Shown: positions 16,512 through 26,500 of the stretch, one piece after another
Layout: each line of letters starts with the position of its first letter
Position numbering within the stretch: position 1 is the first letter of the stretch
NCBI GenBank assembly: GCA_031425035.1
Contig: JANPIN010000016.1
Coordinates: forward strand, 62,001-126,000
Direction of reading: 5' to 3'
DNA: 64,000 bases
Origin: M3007 sp031425035
GTDB lineage: Bacteria; Bacteroidota; Bacteroidia; Chitinophagales; Saprospiraceae
Notes under the pieces: generated by a model
The model's database searches: none
What the model was told of the DNA's origin: nothing
Seen by the model: the letters and a program-made list of their open reading frames with translations, nothing else
Translations under genes and position numbers: made by a program

Positions 16512-17153
16512 TTAAGAAAGGGAAATAGGCTGCATTTGTTTTAAAGTAGAACAAATACTCGTAGGCGAGTTGCGGTAGTAAATATACGTTCTCAAATCTA
16601 CTTTTTGAACCCGGTACTGAAGCGCCACGTGCTCATAAAAGTGTGCATCGGCCGCATAGGTATCCTGAAATTTTACACTATGAAAAACCTCTTTTTTGCC
16701 AAATAAAGTCGCAAATAACACGCAGTCATCTACGTGAATAACCTGGCTGCGATCCAACCTGTCCGGCACGTAGTAATCGGCTTCTGTATCCACAACGGTT
16801 TGCGTGGTCGAAGCGATCAGATCGGAGAATTCCATTTGCTGCAGGCATGAACGCAAATGATTGGGTTTATATTCATCATCCGCATCGATGATGGTGATGA
16901 ATTGTCCGCTGCTGTTTAAAATTCCCCGGTTAATAGAACTGGATTGCCCCCGGTTCTTATGGCGGATATAGGTGATTTTATCCTGATGTTTTTGGGCGTA
17001 ATGCAGCAGTTGGGTATTCGTATCATTATTACTGCCGTCGTCGATTATAATTAATTCAAAATTCTGGTAATCCTGGCCAAGCACCGAATCTATCGCTCTT
17101 TTAACCAGGTTAAAGTCGGTATTGTACACCGACATCAGTACCGAAATCATCAT
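16512..17153 (-). CDS. Family 2 glycosyltransferase
   Basis: The 213-residue protein has the complete GT2 N-terminal module: ISVLMSVYNTDFNLVKRAIDSVL, FELIIIDDGSNNDT with the nucleotide-binding Asp residues, NRGQSSSINRGI and IIDADDEYKPNHL with the DxD metal site near residue 91. The C-terminal portion is short for GT2 enzymes, so acceptor specificity cannot be read. It should be cytoplasmic, using a nucleotide-sugar. The next gene starts 2 bases after its stop, forming a two-gene unit; no polymerase, flippase or other capsule gene is near, so the target is unknown. Confidence 0.85.
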   Translation of the reverse strand: MMISVLMSVYNTDFNLVKRAIDSVLGQDYQNFELIIIDDGSNNDTNTQLLHYAQKHQDKITYIRHKNRGQSSSINRGILNSSGQFITIIDADDEYKPNHLRSCLQQMEFSDLIASTTQTVVDTEADYYVPDRLDRSQVIHVDDCVLFATLFGKKEVFHSVKFQDTYAADAHFYEHVALQYRVQKVDLRTYIYYRNSPTSICSTLKQMQPISLS

Positions 17154-17254
17154 TTTTGCTTATTCTGAAACGTTTTTTTGAAAATACGCCGTAAAGGTAG
17201 AAACAATAACAGGCCATTTGTTCCGGCGGTAAGAAATTGCCTTAAATTTTGAGT

Positions 17255-18232
17255 TTACAAATGCATCAACTTGGTCGCATACTGGGCGGGCTTGAACACG
17301 CCCTGCTGTCCGGCTTTGGCCGGCATGAACTGCCAGGGCGTCACCTGTTTGGTCCAGTCGAAATCGTTTTTCTCCTTATGGCGCCGACGGTAGGCGAGGG
17401 GCGTGCAGGAACGATATTTCTTAAACAGCCGGTTGAAGTTCGCCACATTGTTGAACCCCGAGGCATAACAGATCTGGTTGATCGGCTCGTCGGTGCTCAG
17501 CAGCAGTTTGCAGGCGTGACCAATACGCACGTCCAGGAGGAACTGGGTGAAACTCTTGGTCGTGTATTTCTGGAAAAAATGGCTGAAGGCCGAACTGGTC
17601 ATGTTCACCAGCGCTGCCACCTCGCCGATCTTGATGTTGTAGTTGGCGAAGTTTTTCAGAATATAGGAGTACACCATTTGAATGCGGTTGTTCTCCGACG
17701 TAAGCGCCTGCGGTGAAAAACCCTCACTGGCCAGAAATGTCGTTTCCGTCGATTGCGACAACAGGTCGAGCAGCTGCAAAAACTCGACGATGCTGGCAAA
17801 ACCCTTGTCCTCCGTCAGCCCGATCATCTTCTGCATGGCCAGTTCTACGGTTTTGCCCTGGAATTTAATGCCCCGCGCGGCATCCTGCAGCAACTTCCGG
17901 ATCTTGTAAAAGCGCTCCTTTTGAAAGAGGTGGCCGACCAGCAGGTCCATGGCAAACTGGATAGTGATCACCCGATAGGGCTGCAAACTCTGTTGCAGGG
18001 CTTCCTCGGCATCCCATTTATGGTATAAATAAGGCCCGAGCAGCACCAGATCGCAGTGGTTATACCGCTCCGTACTGTCGCCGACTATACGTGTGCCGGA
18101 GATACCAACGACCAGGTTGAGTTCGAATTCCGGGTGGCTGTGGATCGGGTAGTCAAAGCCGTTATTGACAGAGTCCAGCACCACCAAAACGTCCGGTTCT
18201 TTCAAGGGGGTAATTTCCCGGTAGATATCCAT
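17255..18232 (-). CDS. AraC-family transcriptional regulator of the adjacent SusCD locus
   Basis: This 325-residue protein has an N-terminal cupin-like sensor domain (about 1-100, with IHSHPEFELNLVVG and LVLLGPYLYHKW) and a C-terminal double helix-turn-helix (about 195-290) with VAALVNMTSSAFSHFFQKYT and ICYASGFNNVANFNRLFKKY. A short tail follows (KNDFDWTKQVTPWQFMPAK). It is divergent from the SusC gene, with the 149-base gap between start codons as the likely shared control region, so it most likely senses a glycan fragment and activates the locus. Most Bacteroidota SusCD loci use hybrid two-component or ECF-type regulators, but an AraC type is well known. Confidence 0.9.
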   Translation of the reverse strand: MDIYREITPLKEPDVLVVLDSVNNGFDYPIHSHPEFELNLVVGISGTRIVGDSTERYNHCDLVLLGPYLYHKWDAEEALQQSLQPYRVITIQFAMDLLVGHLFQKERFYKIRKLLQDAARGIKFQGKTVELAMQKMIGLTEDKGFASIVEFLQLLDLLSQSTETTFLASEGFSPQALTSENNRIQMVYSYILKNFANYNIKIGEVAALVNMTSSAFSHFFQKYTTKSFTQFLLDVRIGHACKLLLSTDEPINQICYASGFNNVANFNRLFKKYRSCTPLAYRRRHKEKNDFDWTKQVTPWQFMPAKAGQQGVFKPAQYATKLMHL

Positions 18233-18381
18233 TTTTAGAATTTAATTTTTTGCTAAACGTAGCAGACAAACATCCTTTCACAAAAGTACCAACTATTCGC
18301 ATTAAAGTATCATTTCCGGGAAGGAGAAAAGCTGACATTTGCCAAAGGTTCATTTGGAACGAATATCAAACGGGGGTCACC
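18233..18381. promoter_or_regulatory. Divergent AraC-SusC control region
   Basis: The 149 bases between the two start codons must hold both promoters and the AraC operator. I see AT-rich tracts near 18237-18255 and 18295-18315 and no clear consensus TAnnTTTG element, so I do not assign exact boxes. Confidence 0.5.
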
Positions 18382-21300
18382 ATGAAGCAAACAATTTCCG
18401 GCGGCAAATGTCGGGATTACACGTATTTCTGCAGCCTGCTGCTGCCTTTCTTCACCTTACTATTTGTACTTTTTGCCCTGCCAGTCGTCGCCCAGCGCGT
18501 GACAGTCAGCGGCACGGTCATTTCCGCCGAGGATCAGCAGCCGCTGATCGGGGTGAGTGTCGCCGAAAAGGGCAGTTCCAATGGTATGAGCACCGATATA
18601 GACGGCAAGTTTCAGCTGGAGGTAGCGGAAGAAGCCATCCTCACCATTAGTTATACCGGTTTTGAAACCCAGGAAATACCCGTGCAGGGCCGCACCAGTA
18701 TAGCGGTTACGCTCAGCAACGCCGCCAACCTGCTACAGGACGTCGTGGTGACCGGTTACCGCCGCGAAATTCGCGCCGACGTCAGCTCGGCCATCAGTTC
18801 GGTCAAGGGTAAAGATATCCAGCGACTGGTGGTCAGCGGCATCGATCAGGCGCTGCAGGGTCAGGCGCCCGGCGTGCAGGTGACGCAAAGCACCGGCGCT
18901 CCCGGCGACGATATAGCGGTCCGCATTCGCGGCGCCGGTACGCTGGGCAACAACAATCCCCTCTTCGTCATCGATGGCGTGCCCACCACCGGCAACATCA
19001 ACATGTTCTCGACCAATGACATCGAGTCGATCGAGGTGCTGAAAGACGGCGCAGCCGCTGCTATTTACGGTTCCCGGGCCGCGAACGGCGTGATCCTGAT
19101 CACCACCAAAAAAGGTAAAGCCGGTAAAGCGCGTTTCAACCTCGACGTATCGGCCGGTTTCGCGCAGCCCTATCGCCTGCCGGAAATGCTCAACTCGCAA
19201 CAGTACCTCACCATCCGCAACGAAGCCATTACCAATGCCAACTCGTTGCGCGACCCGGCTCGTCAGCTGCCAACCTATGACACCAATATCATTGATACGC
19301 TACCTAATACCGACTGGCTGGATCTGGTGTTCAATCCCGCGCCGGTGCAGCGTTACAGCCTGAGTGCGGCGGGGGGCAGCGAAAGCAGCGCCTTTTATCT
19401 GCAGGGCGAATATCAGAATCAGGAGGGCATTTTCCGCGGCCAGGGTTTTGAAAAATATGGCCTGCGCTTCAATGGGGAAGCCGGCAATAAGCGCCTGAAA
19501 ATCGGCAACAACCTGTCTTTCGCCTACACCAACCGCAAAGTGGTCAACAGCTCCGGCGACGGTTTCGGTCCGGGCAACGAACCCAGCGGCATACGGTACA
19601 CACTCATTGCGGCGCCCGTTTTCCGGCCGTATAACGCGGACGGTTCATACGTCAATGTTTCTTCCCTGCTGGGTGATCCGACCCTGTACGGGGATGGCAA
19701 CGCCAATCCGCTGGCCTTTATCGACGCGACGGACTGGACCATCAAACGCTATCGTTTTTTCGGCAACGTCTACGCCGAACTCAATATTTTCAAAGGCTTG
19801 AAGGCCCGCACCACCCTCGGTGCCGACCTGACTTTCCAGAATGAAAAACTGTTCAAAGAGCGGTTGTCGGCGGCTATTTACAGCCCCAGTTCGCTGAACG
19901 AAGGCCGGGTATTTGAACAAAACCTGGTCTGGAACAACGTGCTGGATTTTCAGCGTAACTTCGGGCAACACCGCTTTAATGCACTGGCGGGCATGGAAGC
20001 CATCACCAACGAGACCAATTACCTCGGCGCTTCAGCCAATAATTTCTCGCGGACCGACCCTTTGTTCCGCTACCTGAATACCAGCATCGCCACCGATATT
20101 CAGAATCAGGGCGTGTCGGGCATCGTCACCGAATGGGCGCTGCTGTCCTACTTCGGGCAGGTGGGTTACACCTTTGCCAACCGCTACGTGATCAATGCCA
20201 CGGTGCGCCGCGACGGTTCCTCGCGTTTCGGGCGGAACAACCGCTACGGGGTGTTCCCTTCGCTTTCCGGCGCCTGGAACGTCTCCAACGAACGCTTTTT
20301 TGAAAACGTAAAATTCGTTTCCTCCCTGAAACTCCGGGCGAGCTGGGGCCAGTTGGGCAACCAGGAAATCGGCGTTTATCCGTATAGCTCGCTGGTGCAG
20401 ACCGGCCAGCGCGTGTACACGTTTGGCGGACAGGTGGCGACCGGTGCGCGGGTACTGGAAAGCGGCAACAGCAACATTAAATGGGAAACCTGTACGCAGA
20501 CGGACTTCGGTATCGACCTCAGCACCTGGGGCGATCGCCTGACGTTCATCGGCGATTACTACCGCAAGGTAACGGACGGTATTCTGGTGCGCGTGCCGGT
20601 GCCGCAAACCGGTGGCGAGCAAAATCCGCCTTATGTCAACGCCGGTTCCGTTGAAAATAAAGGCCTGGAACTCGGTTTGATCTATAAGAACAAGATCCGC
20701 ACTTTCAATTACAGCGTCGGCGCAAATATTTCTACCGTACAAAATAAGGTACTGTCGCTGGCCGGCGGCGAACCCATCACCGGCGGTTTCGGACTGTCCG
20801 ACGGCCCGATCACGAAGACGGAAGTAGGCCAGCCCATCGGTTCGTTCTTCCTTTATAAAATGGAGGGCATTTTCCAGAACCAGGCCGAAGTCGATGCCAG
20901 TCCGTTCCAGACCGACGATACCCGCCCGGGCGACGTGAAATTTGCCGACCTCAACGGCGACAACAAGATCGACGATAAGGACCGTGCGCATTTCGGCAAT
21001 CCATTTCCGGACTTCACCTACGGCCTCAACCTGCAGATGAACTGGAAAAATATTGACCTGTCCGTACTGGCCCAAGGCGTGCAGGGCAACGATGTGTACT
21101 TCCTCTACGGCAACTTCGCTTACGAAACCCAGGCCCGCGGCTTTAACTCGTATGCGGAAATCCTGAACCGCTGGACGCCGGAAAACACCAACACGAATAT
21201 TCCTAAAGTAAGCCTCGATGACCGCAACGGCAACCGCCGTATTTCCACGCGTTTCCTGCAGGACGGTTCCTACATGCGGCTGCGCAACATCACGCTGGGT

Positions 21301-21531
21301 TATGATTTCAAATCGCTGATTAAAACCGAAGCCATCGGCAGCCTGCGCTTTTACGTAACGGCGCAAAACGCCTTCACTTTCACGAAATACACCGGTCTCG
21401 ATCCGGAAATTCAGGCCAATACCAATGATACGCGCGGGCTGGGTATTACCTCCGATCTCGCAGTGGGGATTGACTGGGGAACGGTACCTGCGCCGAGGAC
21501 CTTTATTGCGGGTTTCTCCATGGGATTTTAG
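18382..21531 (+). CDS. SusC-like TonB-dependent glycan transporter
   Basis: Start is the ATG at 18382, giving a signal peptide ending in LPVVAQ; upstream in-frame codons cross the promoter region. The 1049-residue protein has the SusC order: a CarboxypepD_reg-like domain (about 25-105, VTVSGTVISAEDQQPLIGVSV), then a TonB box/plug region (about 110-225) with the SusC signature LQGQAPGVQVTQSTGAPGDD and GSRAANGVILITTKKGK, then a 22-strand barrel with RDGSSRFGRNNRYGVFPSLS and the closing RTFIAGFSMGF. With its SusD partner it imports glycan fragments across the outer membrane. A 200-base palindromic repeat separates it from SusD. Confidence 0.96.
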   Translation: MKQTISGGKCRDYTYFCSLLLPFFTLLFVLFALPVVAQRVTVSGTVISAEDQQPLIGVSVAEKGSSNGMSTDIDGKFQLEVAEEAILTISYTGFETQEIPVQGRTSIAVTLSNAANLLQDVVVTGYRREIRADVSSAISSVKGKDIQRLVVSGIDQALQGQAPGVQVTQSTGAPGDDIAVRIRGAGTLGNNNPLFVIDGVPTTGNINMFSTNDIESIEVLKDGAAAAIYGSRAANGVILITTKKGKAGKARFNLDVSAGFAQPYRLPEMLNSQQYLTIRNEAITNANSLRDPARQLPTYDTNIIDTLPNTDWLDLVFNPAPVQRYSLSAAGGSESSAFYLQGEYQNQEGIFRGQGFEKYGLRFNGEAGNKRLKIGNNLSFAYTNRKVVNSSGDGFGPGNEPSGIRYTLIAAPVFRPYNADGSYVNVSSLLGDPTLYGDGNANPLAFIDATDWTIKRYRFFGNVYAELNIFKGLKARTTLGADLTFQNEKLFKERLSAAIYSPSSLNEGRVFEQNLVWNNVLDFQRNFGQHRFNALAGMEAITNETNYLGASANNFSRTDPLFRYLNTSIATDIQNQGVSGIVTEWALLSYFGQVGYTFANRYVINATVRRDGSSRFGRNNRYGVFPSLSGAWNVSNERFFENVKFVSSLKLRASWGQLGNQEIGVYPYSSLVQTGQRVYTFGGQVATGARVLESGNSNIKWETCTQTDFGIDLSTWGDRLTFIGDYYRKVTDGILVRVPVPQTGGEQNPPYVNAGSVENKGLELGLIYKNKIRTFNYSVGANISTVQNKVLSLAGGEPITGGFGLSDGPITKTEVGQPIGSFFLYKMEGIFQNQAEVDASPFQTDDTRPGDVKFADLNGDNKIDDKDRAHFGNPFPDFTYGLNLQMNWKNIDLSVLAQGVQGNDVYFLYGNFAYETQARGFNSYAEILNRWTPENTNTNIPKVSLDDRNGNRRISTRFLQDGSYMRLRNITLGYDFKSLIKTEAIGSLRFYVTAQNAFTFTKYTGLDPEIQANTNDTRGLGITSDLAVGIDWGTVPAPRTFIAGFSMGF

Positions 21532-21722
21532 AAAAGGTTTAGAAAAGGTTTAGAGGGGTTTAGAGGGGTTTAGTGGTTGGTCGTAAGCAATTTATATTAC
21601 GGCTGCATTCATAACCACTTTGCCTTGACTTTAAACGAAGCTGGCACATAAATTTAACGGCCAGCAACTAAACCCCTCTAAACCCCTCTAAACCCCTCTA
21701 AACCCTCTAAACCCCTCTAAAC
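21532..21722. repeat. TTTAGAGGGG inverted arrays in the SusC-SusD gap
   Basis: A short array of TTTAGAGGGG-like units (21532-21575) is followed by a core of about 90 bases and then five to six complementary CCCCTCTAAA/CCCTCTAAA units (21667-21722). Inside, TTGGTCGTAAGCAATTTA-like and its inverse near 21645-21668 give a second imperfect palindrome. The left array begins directly at the SusC stop. If transcribed, the message would fold into a long hairpin between susC and susD. Confidence 0.9.
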
Positions 21723-21759
21723 CAACCCAATTTGCTAATTAGCTTTCAATGCTTCTATC

Positions 21760-23193
21760 ATGAAAAACATAAAATATAGCGCTCTTTTCCTGGTTTTCGG
21801 GCTGGCTTCCTGCCAGAGCATTCTGGACAAAGAGCCGTTGGGTATTCTGGACACCGGTTCTTATTTTCAAACCTCGGCCGATGCCGTGCAGGCCATCAAT
21901 GCGGCCTATGAACCGCTGCTGTTCAATAGTAAGAACAACAACTTTTACTGGGCTTTCGGGGAAATGCCGTCCGATGAAGCAGTTACCGGCGGAGATGGCT
22001 CGCGTCCGGGTCTGACCGAGCTGGATTTTTTCACCTACACCCCGCGGACCGAGGAGTTCAACGACTTCTGGAAGCTGAATTACCAGGGTATTACCCAGGC
22101 CAACACGGTCATTGAAAAAGTGCCGGTCGTGAGCATGGATGAAAGCTTGAAGAACCGCATTCTGGGCGAGGCGTATTTCCTGCGCGCTTACTACCATTTT
22201 CTGCTGGCGCAAACCTTCGGCAACGTGCCCCTGATCACGCGGGTAACGCCACCGGACGAACTGAAACAGCCGGCTAAAAATCGCGACGAAGTGCTGCGTC
22301 AGGTCATTGCCGACTGCGATTTTGCGGCGGGCGTACTGCCCAGTTCTTATCCGGCCGGCGACGTGGGCCGGGCCACGCAGGGCGCCGCTTATGCCCTGGC
22401 TGCCAAAGCGAATTTATATTTGAAAGACTGGAATAAGGTGCTGGACTACGTAGGAAAAGTAAAAGGCCTGGGCGTGTATTCCCTGATGCCGGACTACGAA
22501 GATAATTTCCGGGAAAACACCCAGAACAACGCCGAATCGGTGTGGGAAATCCAGCATACCAACCTCGAACTGGGCCTCGGCAACTCCTTGAACCAGTGGT
22601 GGCGTTCCAAGAAACTCGTGGATGGCTACGGTTTCGCCGAGGTCACGCAGTCCTATTTTGATTCCTTCGAGCCGGGCGATCCCCGCCGGAAATTTACCAT
22701 CGCCTCCAACAACGAGCCTTATTTGGGCGTAGTCTACAAAAACTCGTTCTCCTCGACCAAACACAGTCCACGTAAATACCTGCAGATCGACAGCACAACG
22801 ACCCAGGTGGCGGACGGCGATATTAACTACACGGCTATTCGCTACGCCGAAGTGCTGCTCTGGGAAGCGGAAGCCCTGGCCGAACTCGGTCGGGTCGGCG
22901 AAGCCCAGGCGCCACTGGAACAGGTGCGTGCCCGTGCCCGTGCGCAAGCTACCGATCCCGCTACGGCCTTACCGATGGTGGCGGTGACGGATCAGGCGGC
23001 CATGATCGACGCGGTGCGTCATGAACGCTCGGTGGAACTGGGTTTTGAAATGCACCGTTTTTATGACCTCGTCCGCTGGGGCCTGGCCGATCAGCTACTG
23101 CCCGATTTTCAGCCGGGTAAACATGAAGTGTTCCCCATTCCGCAAACCGAGCTGGATTTGAATTCGACTTTGCAGCAGAATCCGGGGTATTAA
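21760..23193 (+). CDS. SusD/RagB-like glycan-binding lipoprotein
   Basis: The 477-residue protein begins with a lipoprotein signal (LFLVFGLASC, Cys near residue 18) followed by the SusD-family start QSILDKEPLG. It contains the N-terminal helical domain with NYQGITQANTVIEKV, the conserved LGEAYFLRAYYHFLLAQTFGNVPL (split here by ordinary loop sequence), GRATQGAAYALAAKANLY, and the C-terminal block RHERSVELGFEMHRFYDLVRWG and NPGY at the end. SusD lids the SusC barrel and captures oligosaccharides at the cell surface. The gene follows SusC after a 200-base repeat, an unusually long gap for this pair. Confidence 0.96.
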   Translation: MKNIKYSALFLVFGLASCQSILDKEPLGILDTGSYFQTSADAVQAINAAYEPLLFNSKNNNFYWAFGEMPSDEAVTGGDGSRPGLTELDFFTYTPRTEEFNDFWKLNYQGITQANTVIEKVPVVSMDESLKNRILGEAYFLRAYYHFLLAQTFGNVPLITRVTPPDELKQPAKNRDEVLRQVIADCDFAAGVLPSSYPAGDVGRATQGAAYALAAKANLYLKDWNKVLDYVGKVKGLGVYSLMPDYEDNFRENTQNNAESVWEIQHTNLELGLGNSLNQWWRSKKLVDGYGFAEVTQSYFDSFEPGDPRRKFTIASNNEPYLGVVYKNSFSSTKHSPRKYLQIDSTTTQVADGDINYTAIRYAEVLLWEAEALAELGRVGEAQAPLEQVRARARAQATDPATALPMVAVTDQAAMIDAVRHERSVELGFEMHRFYDLVRWGLADQLLPDFQPGKHEVFPIPQTELDLNSTLQQNPGY

Positions 23194-23225
23194 ATACTTG
23201 TTAATCAATTCATTAGTTTTAATCA

Positions 23226-23591
23226 TTGCTTGTGCCAACAGAAAAAAAGTCACCGGACTCCGTATTTTTCATCGGCTGTCCCCCGAATACCGAAGTGCTG
23301 GGCGAACAGCCGAAATCCAAGGGCCTGCGCCTGTTGCTGTTCGATCAGCAGGTCGTACATGGCAAATCAGACGCGCATGCCGATGTGCAGGGCCGTTTTA
23401 GAATCATCGATGAGGGCACGGCGAAGGACTACCGTAAAATTTACGCGCAACTGGTCGGCCGGGAATTTGCCAGCGCTGCCGCTGCGCTCGTGGAAATGAA
23501 TCAAATCAAGGAAAAAGACCCCGTCTTGCACGCGCTGTCGACTATTGAGGCAGTGCTGAAAGCCGGCCGGTTTAAAGTCTTACCTACATGA
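23226..23591 (+). CDS. Small hypothetical protein, possibly a frameshifted lipoprotein
   Basis: The frame from a TTG at 23226 gives 121 residues with normal composition (FIGCPPNTEVLGEQPKSKG, LRLLLFDQQVVHGKSDAHAD) and ends in ATGA, sharing bases with the start of the next gene. That overlap argues that it is real. It has no plausible start of its own. A different frame from a TTG at 23198 reads MLINSLVLIIACANRKK, which looks like a short lipoprotein signal, and joins it exactly if one A is removed from the 7-A run at 23242-23248. I therefore suspect a single gene starting near 23198 and broken by a one-base indel. Function unknown. Confidence 0.45.
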   Translation: MLVPTEKKSPDSVFFIGCPPNTEVLGEQPKSKGLRLLLFDQQVVHGKSDAHADVQGRFRIIDEGTAKDYRKIYAQLVGREFASAAAALVEMNQIKEKDPVLHALSTIEAVLKAGRFKVLPT

Positions 23592-26500
23592 TACGATGCT
23601 GTAAAGTAGTACTGGTGCTCCTTCTGGGCACTGTTTCGCTCGCCGCGCAGGTGGGGCAAATTGCCGTTCCCCGCGTAGACCTCATGCCGAACGAGCCCAT
23701 GCCTTTTTTCATGCGTGATTGGCGCCAAGTGGCGCAGCGTTACGATTCCTTCGTGTATGATCTTGGGAAAACGGGTCAGTACCTGCCGCTGGTAAACGTG
23801 CAGCCCAGTGGTTATAACTACCCGCAAAATCCGGCTTTCCGGCTGCATACCTATGTGGGTACCGGTTCGCCAAATAACGGAGAAGGCATTAATATCCTGC
23901 CTTCGCTGGTGGGCGCTAGCCTGGCCGGCATTGACAAAACCAACCAGTTCGGGCGGAACTGGGTACTGATGAGCCAGGATTTTTTCAATAAAAACAACGG
24001 CGAAAACATTTACCTGAACAATCCGAACACCGGCAGCGGCAACGATTGGTGGTATGATCTGATGCCGAACGTGTTTTTCTACCAGCTCTACGATTTGTAT
24101 CCAAACGTGGGCGACGCGAATTATCAGTTTACCACCGTCGCCGATCGTTTTCTGGAAGCCGTGCAGGCCATGGGCGGTAATGACAAGCCCTGGAAAAAAG
24201 CGTATATGAACTACCGCGCCTGGAATTTCAAGACCAAGCAGCCCAACACGACCAGCGTACCGGAACCGGAAGCGGCGGGCGCGTATGCCTGGGTACTTTA
24301 CAACGCTTATCAGAAAACGGGTAATCCCGCTTACTTAAAAGGTGCGGAATGGAGCCTGGAATTCCTGAATGAATGGACCACAAATCCCTCGTACGAACTG
24401 CAACTGCCCTACGGCACCTACACGGCCGCGCGGATGAATGCCGAACTCGGTACAAAGTACGACGTGGAAAAACTGGTCAACTGGTCGTTTAATCGCGGCC
24501 CGTTGCGCGGCTGGGGCACCATCGTCGGCAAATGGGGCGGCTACGACGTTTCCGGACTGGTTGGAGAAGCCAACGATAACGGCAACGACTACGCTTTCCA
24601 GTTGAACGGCGTGCAGCAGGCAGCCATGCTGGCGCCTATGGTACGTTACGACAAGCGTTTTGCCCGCGCCATCGGCAAATGGATGCTCAATCTGGCCAAC
24701 GCCACCCGTTTGTTCTATCCGGGTTATCTGCCGCCGAACCAGCAGGATGCCACGGCCTGGTCGAACACCTATGACCCGGACCGGGTGATCGGGTATGAGG
24801 CGCTGCGGGAAAAACACCAGGGTTTGTCGCCTTATTCGACCGGCGATGCGCTCGGCGGCGGCTGGGCGGGCACGAATTTGTCCTTGTACAGCACCTCGTC
24901 TATCGGTTATCTGGGCGCTATTTTGGAAAAGACGAATGTGGATAAAATTCTGAAGATCAACTTGTTGAAAACTGATTTTTACCGCAAGTCGGCTTATCCG
25001 ACGTACCTGCTTTACAATCCCTATTCACAGATCAAACCGGTTGAATTTGCGGTCGGCAGCAGTCCGGTGGATATTTATGACGCCGTTTCCGAGACCTTTT
25101 TACAGCAGGGCGTGACCGGCACGATCAATCTCTACCTGCCCGCCAATGCGGCGGTCGTCCTAACCCTGGCTCCGGCCGCGGGTACCATCACTTACGACCG
25201 CAATAAAATGCTGATCAACGGCGTCGTGGTCGATTACCGGCAGTCCGCGCAGCCCTACACGTATGCACCGCGTATTCAGGCGCTGGCCGTGACCAAATCC
25301 GCCGTAGAATTTGGCGACACGACCACCGTGTATTCCAAAACCTTCGATCAGGATTCCAATACTTTTACCTGGACCTGGAGCGCTACCGGCGGCACCATCA
25401 GCGGAACGGGGCCAACCGTGCACTGGGAAGCGCCGCTTACGCCGGGTACTTACACGATCAGCCTGATCGTGGCGGATCAAAGCGGTAATCAGGATACGGC
25501 TATGATCGTTGTACAGGCGGTGGCTGAGATCAACCTGGCGCCGGTGGTGCCGGGCATTCAGCGCAGCGCGCCCTACACCGTACCCAATGGCGAACTGACT
25601 TTCAGTACGGCCGCTACCGACCCGAACGGCGACCCGCTGACGTATAACTGGTCGGTGAGCAGCGGCAATTTATCCGGCAGCGGCAGCAGCGTCACCTGGA
25701 GCGCCCCGTCCGTCGAGGGCGTGGTCACCGTGAGCGTAACCGTGACTGACGACCAGGGTTTAAGTACCACGGCGACTACGACGGTACTGGTCAAGAATTT
25801 CAATAACACGCCCGGTAACCTCATTGCCTGGTACCCTTTTACGGGTAATGCCAACGACATCAGCGGGAATAATTTACATGGCTCGTTCAGTGGCGGCACC
25901 CTGCTTGTACCCGATTTTTGGGGCAATCCTACCCAGGCCGCGCGGTTTGACGGCATCAATGACAATGTGACGGTACCGCTGAATCCGCTCCTCAATTTTC
26001 AGGACGGGATCACGGTGAGCTGCTGGTTTAAAGCCACGCTTTTGCCGGAAAAAGAAATATTTCTCCTCTCGCACGGTAGCTGGCAGAACCGCTGGAAAGT
26101 CTCCATTACCCCCGAACGCCGCATCCGCTGGACGGTGAACAGCCTGGTCACGACCAGCGACCTGGACAGCCCGTCGCCCATCACGGTAGACAGTATTTAC
26201 CATTTGACGGTTACCTATGACGGCTCTTTAATGGCTATTTATCTGGATGGTCAGCTGTTGAGTTACAAACCTTTAACTGGTAAAATCCGCACGGCTGCGC
26301 TGCCTTTCCTGATCGGCCAAATACTGCCGGGCAACACGGATTTTAATTTCAAAGGCCTGATCGACGAGGTCAAAATATACGACTATGCCCTGACCCCGGA
26401 GGCCGTGGAGAATCTGTACCTGAATGCGCCCACGGCCGTCAGCGAAGGATTTTCCAGTCCCGATGCCCTGGTGCTTTTCCCCAACCCCGTCGGAACAGCG

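Noticed and set aside
20032..21366. A 444-codon open frame on the minus strand inside the SusC gene
   Set aside because: It is antisense to a clear SusC barrel with all motifs; the product has no recognisable domain and the frame is a codon-bias shadow.
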